DNA from: Gigaspora margarita
Taxonomy: Eukaryota > Glomeromycota > Glomeromycetes > Diversisporales > Gigasporaceae
Length of the DNA: 64,000 bases
NCBI GenBank assembly: GCA_009809945.1
Contig: WTPW01000795.1
Location: forward strand, 126,659-190,658
Direction of reading: 5' to 3'
Of this stretch, positions 44,026 to 57,100 are shown piece by piece. The stretch's first letter is position 1, and each line of letters begins with the position of its first letter. The notes beneath the pieces were generated by a model that ran no database searches, was not told the origin of the DNA, and saw only the letters and a list, made by a program, of their open reading frames with translations. Position numbers and translations under genes: made by a program.

Positions 44026-47000
44026 ATGTCAAAAAAAATACAACAAGTCACTGTTACGCTTATAGAACCTGGTGTTATTGATGAAAACTATCATTATGGA
44101 CTTTTTCACAATTTTGGTGGCGAGAAAATATTGCAAATAATAAAATTTTCCTTTATTTCCAATTCGTATTGGACAAAAAACTATTACTATTCTTAATCGT
44201 CAACAATTTGTTATTACAATAGTTGTTGGTTATTCAACTACTTTTTTTTACCTGGTTATCAATGTTCTTGTAATGGTATTTCTTCAGAAATAGTTGCTAA
44301 TCCAAGTACGGCTATTTCTATAGTATATCAAAAATTATTCAAAACTAATACTCATTATTCGGGACCCCTTGTAATTGGATGGACTAATGAAAAAATTATA
44401 TCTTGCCTTTTATTTGATATTAAATTTTGTCCGTTTTCATTTTTTTTGAATAGTAAAAATAAAATTTTTGTATTTGGAATTAGTTCATCATCACGACAAG
44501 ATTTAAAAAAAGAGGATCTGGTTATAAATCATCACTAATTCGTGAATATCATTTCAAAAAAACATTATTTGTTTCAATTATAGATGATTTATATTGTTTT
44601 CTTGAAATATACAAGAATTTCAACTAATAAATCGTATTAAAGGACAAACACCTGACGAAGTATGGCATTCGATTGGCATAAAAAATTATAACAGTACACA
44701 ACTCTTTGGTTTAGAACATCCTACAACACAACTATATCTTCAACAACATCATGTTCCTACGTGTACACCTTTTGATTAGAATATTTATAATCTAATGAAA
44801 CCACTTTTTGACTATCATCTAAAACGTAGAACAATAGCAAACATTACATGGTATCAATTCTTTGTTAATTGGAGTAAAAATGAAAGCAAAATAATAGAAT
44901 TAGTTACTAGTTTGCAAGAAATATATCCAGCAGATTATCAGTTTAGCGATAGAGNATTTAGTGCTTGGCAAACTTTAATTCNGGCTGCTNGTGGACATAA
45001 TATAACTCCATGGTCATACGATGAATCAGAGGTATAAATATTTATTATTTAACATTAAAACAAAATTATTTATAGTTAATAACAAATTTATTAGTTTCAG
45101 ATTTGGACACATGCTAATCCACCCAACAAAGATAAAGAAACAATGCAAATTTTATATAAAATGGGATTTTTGGTGCCAATTCCAAAACATATACCTAATA
45201 ATACTCAAACATTTTGGACATGTTTTCAACGTGCACTTTCTAATAATAAAAAAACCTCTGACGGTAAATGATGTATACTATCAATTATTGCGAACGATTT
45301 TACATATTCTGAATTAGAGTCTAATTTGAATGTAAGAAAGTTTAATTTTAAATTTATTATTTCCAGTAATAAATATTAATAAATTTAATTTAATATAAAA
45401 TAATAAGGTTGGATGACATACAATTCATGATTCTCGAAAGCATGCAATAACTAATGGATACAGTGCACCACCACTTCACAAACCAGTTATTCATCGCATT
45501 CGATTTTCAAAAGAAAGTATAAAACAATTTGATCAATTTTTTATACACAAAGATAATATTTCACAAAGTAGTTACAAAACCGATACTTTAACTAGCTTAC
45601 TTGTAGTATATTTGCATGATACAAAAAAAGGCTTGTGGGAAAAGTTTCATGAAGAATTTCCAAATGGAATGCACCAAACTGCATTTATGACACGTTTAGA
45701 AAGTGGACGATTTTTATATAAAGAGAATATGGGTGGACTTTGTAATACATGTAATGAATGCGGCTATGAAGTATTTGATGATATTGAATTATTAGTTGAT
45801 AAATATATAGCAAATGTAACAGACAAGGTATAAGTATTTTTATTTTATTTGATTTATAATTATCTTAGATTATTAATATAAACTAATTATTAAAAAAATA
45901 GAAAGAATTAATTAAAAAAATGGAACATTTGCGCCGATATTTATGAAAAGATTATGCAAAAACTCTTTTAGTAACCAAGCAAGGCATTCCAATTCATAAC
46001 TCATGTATTAGCCATTGTCTCGCACATGCATTTGGAGATTGTAACTATTCACATCCTAATATATGCAAAGAATGTGAAAATCTTTTCGAATTTTTTAATC
46101 AATTACAAGAAAAACTAGATATTAAACAGTATGAATTTTTAATAGATTATCAAAATCGGTTAGTAGCCTTTATGGCTCATCATGCACGTAGAACTTATTT
46201 GAATGCACAACTAGCTGCTGAACTTGAATCTTTAGACCATAATGGGGCACTTATTCTTGTAGATTTCAAAATGCGAATTAATCCTCAAAGTGCATGTGAA
46301 ACTAAGGAAGATTTTTTTGGTAAACGAGGATGGACCTTACATACTGTTCTTGTATATCAAAAAAGCTTAGATGAAAAATTAAATATACAAGTATTTGACC
46401 ATTGGTCAGATGATACTCGTCAAGACGCATGGTTTGCGGCTTCATCACTTCATACGGTTATAGAAATTATTAATCCAAAACCTCAGTGGATAACTATAGT
46501 ATTAGATAATGGTCCGCATTACAGAAATACCAAATTAATGTTAATTTTGAACCATTGGAAAGAATAGTATGATGTTAGTCCTCGAAAATGGATTTTTCTT
46601 GAGGCAGGAGAAGCCAAATCTATAATTGACTCTCATCATGCACAGGTTTGTTTTAGTTATATCTAAATTCATATACAATATAATTTAACCAAATTAGTTT
46701 TTTAGATCACGCATTCAATTAAAAGATGGGTCAAGTTAGGCTATGATATTAAATCAAGAGAAGATATCGAGAATGTGATAAAAAATTTATCAGGAACGCA
46801 TGTAGCTCATCTTGAGCCAAATTGTGATTTAGGTAATACTATGTATGATTGTAATTACATTAAAACTATAGTNAAAATTAAAAACTCAATATAATTAACA
46901 CATTTATTTAAATTATATTTAGAAAAAAAAAAATTAGGCACACTTTCNGGAATCTCAACATGGCANGAATTTACATGGCCCGAAACAGAAGACAATACAA

Positions 47001-47841
47001 AATATATTTGTGCANGATCCTTACCCGGATTTGGGCCTTTGCATAAGTTTAGCCCTCTACAATTAAAAAAAATTATAAAAGATTATGTTTTTGAAAAGCC
47101 AAGTCCATCTTCAACAACANACACACAANCAGTAAAANCTTGGACCGTTTTTCATACTTCTACTCAAAGTAAGTTATATATAGATTATTNATAATTTGAA
47201 TATAATATAACTTANCTAAACATAATGAATTTTTTTAGATAAATGCAAGGAAGAATTTATGAACCAAGCGAATGTAAGACTTGTTGTTATTTATATACCA
47301 TTTAACTCTATTAATATCTAGCTAATAACTGCAATTTTATTAACAGAGTGTGAATAGTAATGAAGATTCAGTTTTAATAAATTTGGCAAATATAACGGAT
47401 ATGGATATAGATGCTTCATCAAGAAGGTCGTATTTATCACTCTTTTGGCTAGTCAAAATTAGAAAGTTGATTACGTTATTCAACTTTTTTTTTTTTTTTA
47501 GCCATATAATATTTGTTTTAGGTTGGGCATTACAAGAAAATCTCAAAGTTAACCATAAAGATCCTGTAAAGCGACTGACTGAAAAAGTGAAAGGATTATT
47601 AGGGGTTATGTTTCATTCCGGCATAACTAACACAAAATTAAAAATGGATGCAGCAGAGATGCATACGGAATTGTTACGACATGCACAACAGTGTGAAATC
47701 GAATACCAAGATGTACCCAAGGTGTCAACTATAGCTAATTAGATTAAAAGAACATCTCGAGCTGTAAAACAAAGTATGGCTCTACAATTTTTGGATAAGA
47801 CTGAAGTGCCTGAATTTCAAACAACCCACGAACAGCCATAA
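44026..47841 (+). pseudogene. Spliced DDE/RNase H-fold transposase-like gene, inactivated
   Basis: Readable exons: from MSKKIQQVTVTL (44026, frameshifted until about 44620), 44621-45030, 45101-45331, 45418-45827, 45902-46645, about 46706-46831, 46921-47170, 47240-47273 and 47347-47841. Introns are GT...AG and 55-90 bp. Features: Cys-rich motifs CNTCNECG and CISHCLAHAFGDC..H..IC..C, then LILVDFKM, VLDNGPHYRN and FLEAGEAKSIIDSHHAQ, which look like the spaced D, D and E of an RNase H-fold transposase. That family assignment is an inference from motif spacing. Premature stops: 44777, 45269, 45424, 45944, 46565 and 47740, all explicable as CGA-to-TGA or TGG-to-TAG. N bases occur at several points. 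Confidence 0.65.
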
Positions 47842-48807
47842 GATTCTTGAAATCTCTACTGTTGGATATAGTTGTTTTATGGTAATAAAATAACAGTTTA
47901 TGATACAATATTGGTAGTAAGTTCATAACTATTAAACCAATTTATTTACTGTTATTTTTCATAGCAGAATATATGAACATACGGTATTCCATTTAATAAA
48001 GTATTCGGGTCTCTAAAGTTTGGACATTTGAAAAACTAAATATTGTGAGAAGCATGTAAAATTGCAATTGGTTTTGAAAAAAATGAAGGTTTCATAGCTT
48101 GTTGGAAAAAAAAGTGCTATTGGAATTGGAATAGAAAAAGATGACAACGCATTTATCTGCTAAACTGGAATTGCACAGAATCGAACTCATTATTAAAATT
48201 CGCAATTTGAATTACAAAAATAAACATAGGTGCTTCAAAAAACTTATTCGTGAAGTTTTGGAATTTTAGTTATTAAATTATACTAAATCCCAAATTATAT
48301 AATGCCAAATCTTAAGGTATTTGCCGCATTGGGTCTTATTAGATTTGCTCAGCGATTTTCCATTGGGTGGAGAGAATTAAGACCTTATTAGCCATGCAAT
48401 GGCCATAACAACCATGATTAAAAATCTCTTCCAAAAAAATAAAAAGGTTTTAAACCTAATATGATAGACAAATGAAATTAAAACCAATACTTTGAACTTT
48501 TTTTTTTTATTCTTGTGAATACAATTTATTAAATACAAGATTTCATTCTTTTTGATAATANATTTTCTAAACCCGGACTTATAGTCAATTATATATAAAT
48601 CGAAATTCAATCTACGTGGGTAAGAAAAACATATTCCACCTATTTTTATTAACCAATCCAATTCAAAAAAACAAAAAAAAAACGAATTAGAGATCGGGAT
48701 AGCAAAGTATAAATATCCACAGATCATGATTTTTAATTCAACTAAAGATCACACGTTAATAAAAGATTACTTCCACTAGCTAACATTATTTCGAAACCTT
48801 ATTTATT
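47842..48807. other. Gene-free stretch inside the putative transposon
   Basis: No reliable coding frame. 48060-48130 contains AAAATGAAGG..GGAATTGGAATAGAAAAAGATGA, a faint trace of Sel1-type coding sequence (IGIGIEKDD), too short to call. Confidence 0.35.
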
Positions 48808-49590
48808 TCCAAATGTACCGTATAAGCGCGAAATAACGCTCGTGGACGTTATTTTGAAAATCGAGTCCTTCAAAACTAGCTTACATGGTCTCGAATTAGC
48901 GCCTGTATGAATATATAATAAATATCTTAAAATAAGGAACCAGGCTTATACCGTCGCAATATGCATATATGATAAAAAGAATCTACAAACACACCTGAAC
49001 TTTTTGACGTTCATTACTTTTATCTGATAAAGTTTGCAGTAACTCNACTTGTTGGGCGTTCCGAATTANNANGCATCCTATGTAGCATATAATGAATGTT
49101 AGAAAAATAAATAGCCNACTCTCTATAAGCACATTCTCTCACTTTCTTTCTATAAGTCAGATCATTTGATCTGTCTACTTTTTCCAATATCATTTATGGA
49201 AGACTGACTGTATTGAGTTCAAAATCAACCTTATTTCTAAATAACGCACCTAGGCCCAATTTAAGCTTTTAAAAGAGAGGTTATGATTTGGTTTCAGGTG
49301 GCACTGATCCCATGCGCATCCCGAATTAACATGCACCCGATATAACCGGTAGTTGATTAGTGCAATAATTCAACTGCATCATTGACATGGGCTGATTATG
49401 TAGTACCGAAGGAGATATCGAGCAAGCGCGTGGAAATTTTAGAGCAAGTGGCGTTCCTTTATTGCTGCAGATTCTCATACGCTCTGCCCTTCTATTGGCT
49501 TCCGGACCTAGGCATAACCAAAATAGCACGCAGGTCAATTTATTAAAATGCAGATGGGAGTTATTTCGCGTTTATACGGTATGTTTGGAA
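48808..49590. mobile_element. Inverted-repeat element, about 783 bp
   Basis: TTCCAAATGTACCGTATAAG...CGAAATAAC at the left is the near-perfect complement of 49560-49590. Inside, CCGAATTA..ATGCACCCGATAT-type segments occur twice (49066-49090, 49321-49345). It contains N bases. No transposase frame. Confidence 0.75.
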
Positions 49591-51126
49591 CATATTATTA
49601 AAAAAAAGTTTTGGGTCAATTGGTCAAGAAAAAATGCTTTTGTCATGCAGTAAACTACGAAAAAAAAAAAAAATATTACATACGCAAGAATTAATTCCGA
49701 AGTTCAAACCGACAAGTTGAAGTAGCGGCGCATTACAGTAATTCAAGAGATGCAACCAACAGATCGCGTATTAGGTTGGTTATAGTATGATTTTTCAAAG
49801 CTCGGATAAGTATTGAAGTAAGAATCAGTAAAATCATTAGAAATTTTATACGGGCTGTGATGTATGCATTATACTCAGTATGAAATTGCTAATCCGAAAT
49901 CTATGACTTGGTCATAGTAAATCCACGATCCGTCTATATTGAACGTTCTCAATAATAAGACAAATCTATCTTTTTTTTATATAGCGTTAAATGTTGATTT
50001 TTGTGCTACGATTTTGTACTATCAAAAATGCAAGTGATTCGATTTTTTGTACCTATTTCTCTTTAGGTTTCTGGGGTACTTTTGTATTTCTTAAAGAAAT
50101 GTCCCCCAATTTTTTATATAAAATTAGTGCCGATCATTGCCGGATTAGCAATTAAGGATTTTGCGTGCCATAAATATGATCACGTGCCCGTACTTTTTTG
50201 ATGGCGATGCTGGGGAAGTTGAATCCTGGGGCGCAATGAACGTTCTGATTGGCCTGTTTGGAGCCGGGAGGAACGTTAAACAAAGTTGTAAATTTCAAAC
50301 AGCCTTAATTTAAGATTATCCACTATGAGTTTCAGAATAGGGTCCTAATAAAAAGGGTTTATAAGATTCTGTAAAAATTATATATTTTTTTAATAAAATT
50401 TTATGAAAACTTTTTTTCTAATAATTTTAAAGCTACTTATACAGCTCATCCTGTATACTTATCCCGACCCACATTTGCAGTATTTAGTTATCCAACTCTA
50501 CTACTAGTGCCTAGTTTCTTTTTGCTTCCGAGCTTTCAAGCTTATTAGTCCTATAGTACCAGCTATTTTAGTTTTGCATAAAGCCAGCTTTAACTACAGC
50601 TTGAGGCCAGGTTGTAGTTAAGCCAAGCTGCATCAATAGTTTGAACCATATTTTAAGCTATAGATTAAATCATTTCCATTTTAACTATAAGCTTCTAACT
50701 CATAACAAATTAATTTTTAAATTCGAGTAATACTATAAGGTCTCATGAATTTTTTTTTAATTTTTATATTTTGACGCGGTATTTCAACTGTGAATATGAT
50801 TACTCAAAGAAGGTTTGGAATTTCTGGATTAATTTTTTTGCTTCATATTACAAAAAAATTCAAATTGAAAAAATTTTTTTGTAATGATTTATTTTCATAA
50901 TGATTATTTAATTTTATTTGTGTTATTTTCTTATTTAAAAAAAGATGATTTTGTTTTGATATAAAAATTAGCTATTAGCAATTTAATACTTGAATTGATT
51001 ATAATAATCAAAAAAAAAAAAACAACTGCAAAAATTTTAAGAAAATTAAGCCATTGTCCATATTAATTAACCTATAATAAGTTCCCTCAACACACCGCTT
51101 ATAAAATGTTATCTACATAAAGCAAA
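49591..51126. other. Gene-free stretch
   Basis: Includes the right end of the putative transposon (50126-50213), a TTAAACAAAGTTGTAAATTTC...GCCTTAA end resembling the 11439-11706 family (50273-50312), and AT-rich DNA. No gene seen. Confidence 0.4.
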
Positions 51127-54100
51127 TTAAAGCCAACCCATCCATCCGACATACATAATTCCAAGAGCAACAGGATCAGTTGCCAAATCAACTCAAACAT
51201 TCAAATTGTTCTTTAATACTACCACATTTTTGAGGTACATCAGCTCTAATATTATGTTCCCGATCTCCTCTAGCAATTTTCTGAATGCCCTCAATAAATG
51301 ATTTCTTTGAATGTCCAAATGCCAACACTTCACAAACAATATCTGATAAAATAGGTTATAAAATTAGAATTAAAAATGATATAAGAAAAGAATGCCATAA
51401 GAATGATATAAGAATGATAGAAATTACTGTTCAAGAAACAATCACAGGCAGGATTTTCACCCTCAAGTTTGCGTCTAGCAAAGTCTAATTTTTGGCGTGG
51501 ATACCGTTCTGATGTTTGGGAGCTTTCTTCGATTTCATTACTTCCTTCGTTTTCTACAATATGCATCTAAGATTAGACAATGTATATTTATGCAAACAAT
51601 AAAATTAATATAAAATTAATTCAAACTTACTTTGATATCGTGCTTGATTCCTTGCTCTAGTTTGCCAATCCAATAATGGCTTCTTAGCGAAGATTTCCAT
51701 CGCATTAAGTAATATATCCTTGTGTGCTTGCATGGCTATAAAAAAAATTTTTTTTATATAGAAATTTATATGAGATTTATAATTATATTTATCATTTATA
51801 TCAAGCTTACTTTGCATTATTTTTGTCATTGGATACTCCAAAAGGCCCCGTGATCCGAGCGGTTCCATTACTTTCAAATTGTTTAGTAAGTCGGAATAGT
51901 ACCAATTCCGGAACTTCAAGTGCCTCCGTCGCAGAGCCAAATGCGTGACCAAAATCAATAGAAATTAATGACCCTCTAAAGGAAAAAGTTGATAAAAATA
52001 TTAGACTTGAATTGAATATTAAACTTCTTGTGTATTCAATAGCTTACTTGGTAAGATCAATTAAATAATTTTCCAAGTGGCAGTCACCAATTCTTGAAGT
52101 AAATTAATTTATCTCGTTTTAGATAATTACGTTGAATTAAAACAACCAGAAGACAAGATTCTAAACCTACCAATTAAATAACCACAAATATTTATTGCAG
52201 CTAGATTTTTAATAAATTCATTACGAATTGCTAAATGAGCTTCAGGTGATGCAGCAAGCTTGTATAATGCTGTTTTTAAAAGGTTTATATTAAGCTTGCT
52301 ATGTAAAGTCCTCAGGTGTTTAATAATATCATCTCTGGGAGCCGTTTTCATAAGATTCGAATAACCTAATAAAAGTTAAGTAAATAATAATCTCAGAATC
52401 TCAAAAATATTATTTAGATATTCGCGTGTTTACCATTATATTTCTTTCACCCAATTGTCATGTTCATATTGAGTATTCTCAATGTTCGATGCATCGGAAG
52501 CTTCATTCTCAATAAATGATCGTAATGGTCTAGTGTCATTTATCCACTCGATTATTCCTAAGCTACCAGTTATAGGGACAACCTGTATTAAAAATTAAAT
52601 CATTAGTATTTTATATGATTACAAATGCCACAAATTACAATAATTAAACGTAACTAACCTATATGTAATCAATTCAATTTTACGCCGAGAACAGAAATAA
52701 TCCTTGCGCATTAACTCATTCATAACTGTGAATAATTGTTGAACTCTTTGATCTAATCATAGGTCTTCTCCTCCCTGCCAATAGATTTAATAAACATCAT
52801 GCAAAATTGAAGTAAAAAAAATTCACACAAAACTTACTTTCACTAGGAAAGGATATTCTTTGCCATCTGTTTCAATTATAACTATTCTTTTAGGCTTCCT
52901 TAAAGATCTTAAAACCAAAACTTTGGAATCAAAATAGGTAATTTTTATATGCCGGCTAGGGTCCGGAATGCCTAACCCATCATATTGACCTGGAATTTCG
53001 ATATCCTAGATTAGAAAATAATGTCAAGTTAAAATCTATTTAGCCCCCAAAAAAACTGCTAGGTAAAGCAAATATACAATATTTCGTCGCAATTTGAAGA
53101 AGAAAAGTCTGCAAGCCACTTAGAATACGATTTAAGTAGATTTGTAGCAGATTGGTGGTTTTTTGTCACCACGCTTTATATTCTTCACAAAATAATCCCA
53201 GATTTTTTTTAAAATTCTGAATGAAGAAACCTTGCTTATTTAGATCCATCAATTCCTAAAGTCGTGAAAAAAGATTAATGATTACATAGCTCAACATCGT
53301 TGAAGACCAATTACAAATTCTAAATTACCACAGAATTTTATTAAATTATCCGTTTGCAAATTCTTTAGGTAATAAAAATTAGGGATTTGTGACTTTATGA
53401 AATATATTAACTAACTATTCAGTTTGCAATAAAGTCAAAGATCTTTAAATATTAAAGGATATCTAAAAGCCCATAATGAGGATTCTGAACATCTAAGAGA
53501 AAGGACTTCATTCTTTGAAAAGACTCTTTGATTTCTTCATCCTGGTTATTTGTTGCAGTCTTTGACCTGATTAAAGACTAATATAAAAAATTTAGTGTAA
53601 TTCATGCGATTCATAATTTATAAAAATTTGAAAGATTACCCAAATTGTCTGAACCCAACTGGCAAAATGAATTTCTGAATCAGTGAGCCTTTGTAACTCT
53701 GAAATTAAAGTATCAGTTATTTCACATTTTATCATTTGTTTTAGATTTTGAATTCTTGACTTGTTAATTTCAGATTCTTTGGATTTTTCATCAAAATTGT
53801 AATGTTCACAGCCAATTTTCAATGGATAATATAGGCTTTTGGGGTATTGCAATGCCAGCTGTTTTCATAATATAAAAACTCTTTAATGCTTAAAAAAATT
53901 TAAGGGATGGAAAAAAAAACATCGAAACTTACATTGTACAATATTGGAAAAACGCATTGAGCAATAGGCTTGCCTAAAATGGCGACAATCTGAGGAATCC
54001 AACGAATAAATTTCCACGTAGGGCCAAATGACGACACCTATTAGAAAATTATAGCAAATATAATTTAGAATATATCGTGTTGAATTTCGTTTTATTCATT

Positions 54101-57100
54101 CTTAATAAAATAAATAAATACTTTGTTTAAAAGTAGATTGTGCATTATCATAAATACTAATAATCTGAAGTAATCTTGGAAATAATTCTGATGCCTCTTT
54201 CGAACATTCTTCCATTGCTTTTAAACCATATTGAACAATTGTAGATGCATACTGTTCACTATCAAAATAAACCTATGCACATAAAGCATGTTAAAACAAA
54301 ATATAAAATATAAGAAATATATATATAATAGAACTACCTCTTTTTGATTTCCATCAGTTGATACTAAATTTCGTAAGTAATAATCACAGAACTTTGCAAA
54401 TTTAACAAAAATTTTGCTATGCTTATGGGCTAAAGAATAAACAAATAATAAAAGTAAATATAAATTTTAAGTAAGCTTAGGAACTAAAAGATTTTCACAT
54501 ACTTTAAGATGTAAAGCAGCTTGCTCTGCTGTATCTTTTAAAAGATTGTAACCTTCAACGATAAAGTGCGCTTTTCGATGTTGAAGAGAACGCGATATCC
54601 CGATTTTCATCATTATCAAGTACAGCTGCCAACGTAGCATACGTTTCACTTTCTGTCACGTGATTTTTCATTTGAGTTTCTATGTCCTTCATCTAAAGAT
54701 ACATTTAATGAACGTTAAAGACCAAAATTAGTTATTGCGGATGGAAATTTTATTCAGTACCTGAACTTTTTTAAACTCATCCGTCATCGCCAGCAAGATG
54801 CTTAGTTTTTTTCGGGTTTCCAGCTGTCAAAGCTTCTTGAAGATTAAGCTTCAAAACTGATGATAATCTAATTCATTAGTGTCATGAAGCTTCGATTGCC
54901 TCGCTTTGTTGAGACAAACACGGGCAACTTCAAAATTGCCTTGAACTCTAGCTGCTGAAGCCATTTTAAGTAAACAAACACGCTCAAGTGAATTTTAACT
55001 TCAATGAACTGTATATATAATAACTTGAATAAAAGTAATTTTCAAGTCGAACAGACATATGTGAACAAAAGTAATTTATATGCATATCTCCCATATCTCC
55101 TTGTAACAAATTTGTCATAGCACCAAGAAGTGAGTGACGACTTGTGATAATATCATCCCACTATTGCTAGGATCAAGCCGTTTTGAAGGATATTTGTTTA
55201 AAATGAAGTATTAAAAATTATTATGAATTGAGTTATCAAAAATTGAGAACTAAGATTACCTATTCTTCCAATGATTAATAAATTTCATCCATTTTTCCGA
55301 TTTGTCCGATTCGCCCGATTTTTCAGATGATTGAGAGAAATTTAAATACTCTTCCATTTCAACAATCCATTTTATTAAGTAAATTAGATATTTTTTAAAT
55401 AGACTTTATTTATTTAACACTATAATTACTCCTACCTACTGTAGAGAACACAATTTACTCAACCTCGTGCTAAATGCCAGCGGATACAGCGTAACAAAAA
55501 ATTATCATATGCTTTTCGGATATAAAAAAGTGCTTGTTTAGTATCATTACGAGTTATTGATGTTAACGCGAGTTCTAATTAACAATGCGAAATCAACATC
55601 AATAATAATTAAATCAGAAATTCAGCAAATCCAGCAATTGAGAGTATATTGACAGTTACCAATTGGATATTTAACGTATAGTACAGAACAAACCGAATGT
55701 TTTACTATATTTGAATATGCGGTGTTCTCATATAACAATAATATAAATAATACAAATTTGGTTAAGATTTTTTTATTTATATTTCTATTAGAATATTCCC
55801 CTGTTAGGTTCATGATCCATAATCGACAAAACATTTGCCATGAATACTCTTTTTTGGTAAGATTTACCATTACGAATTAGGAAAAAAATTCGTGGTGTTT
55901 TTATATACTCTTATTTTCCATTCTTAATTATAATCTTTATCAAAATTCGATACTCTTATCATGTCTAAATTACTCTAGAGTACTCCCATCCACCCACCTT
56001 ACGAATTTGAATCAAATATATAGTTTTTCTTTTCGGATAAGCAGCCACATTATTTTGGCTATTTTTTTTCGGTAAAAGCCACATTATTTTGGCTTATACT
56101 ATTTTTTTTTGGAATTTAAAAAAAAATTTTTTTTTTTTTAATTAAATTAAAAAAAAAAAGATTTTCGAATAACCGCATTATTATGTTAAGGATAAATCTC
56201 GCTAATATTGTATATACTTTTTTTCCCTTTCTTTTAATTTTTAATAAAAAAAAAAGGTATTTTGAGGCAACTGCCACTATAATGGCTTAGACAAATGTAA
56301 CTTCAATACGTGTCAGTAATAACGTGTATACTTTTTTTCTTTTTTTGATAAATAAAAAAAGTTTTTTTATTTTTACATAATCATCGCTAAATAACTAATA
56401 ATATAGCTTAGAATAAATGCTATTTGACTAACATATATACTGATGCAAAATATTTTCGGATAGCTACGCCACTGTGTCTTAGCATATATGCCCGTTGCAA
56501 TCAGTATGTACGATGTACATAAAGATCGCTGTAGAACCAAATAATAAATTTTTAAAATCTACCATTACGAATTAGGAAAAAAATTCATGGTGTTTTTATA
56601 TACTCTATTACTCTACTATTTCCCATTTTTAATTATACTATTTATCTTAATTAAAAAAGAAAAAAAAATTTCGAATAGCCGCGCTATTATGGTTAAGGAT
56701 AAATGCCACTAATATAGTATATACTTTTTTCCTTTTTGAAAAAAAGAGATTTTAAGGCAACTGCCACTATAATGGCTTAGACAAATGTAACTCCGATACG
56801 TGTCAGTAATAACGTGTATACATTTTTTCTTTTTTTGATAAAAAAACAAGTTTTTTATTTTTACATAGTCATCGCTAACTAACTAATAATATAGCTTAAA
56901 GTAAATACTACATGTATGCTGATACAAAATATTTTCGGATAGCTGCCACCACTGTGTCTTAGCATATGTACCCGTTGCAATCAGTACATAAAGATCACTG
57001 TCGATCCAAATATAATAAATGTTTTTAAATCGGTAAATAATAAATATAGAAATCTGTGTAAAAATGTTAAAAGTAATTATCTTTTTTGGAATAATACCTG

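Larger units (their letters stand above)
43656..50213. mobile_element. Putative decayed DNA transposon, about 6.5 kb
   Basis: Left end GCCAGTAAAAAATGCGGACA and right end (50186-50205) are near complements and share the CACGTGAT core. Further in, GCTAATTCGGCTAAGATCGG (43916-43935) pairs with its complement at about 50126-50155. Between them lies the transposase-like pseudogene. The left end was later hit by the 42392-43649 element, whose target duplication AGCATAG is part of this terminus. Boundaries are approximate. Confidence 0.5.

Noticed and set aside
48377-48727. 116-residue minus-strand open frame
   Set aside because: AT-rich, contains an N, no domain and no conserved relative in the window.
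49326-49538. 70-residue minus-strand frame with Cys and Arg
   Set aside because: Lies inside the 48808-49590 inverted-repeat element with an overlapping frame on the other strand; no family resemblance.
51285-51488. Plus-strand open frame near the DNA-PKcs-like 3' end
   Set aside because: Antisense to the FATC exon and its intron; the minus strand has clear homology.
55622-55870. 82-residue minus-strand frame between DNA-PKcs-like exons
   Set aside because: Does not match the expected FAT sequence and straddles the edge of the inserted block; more likely intron or insert sequence.
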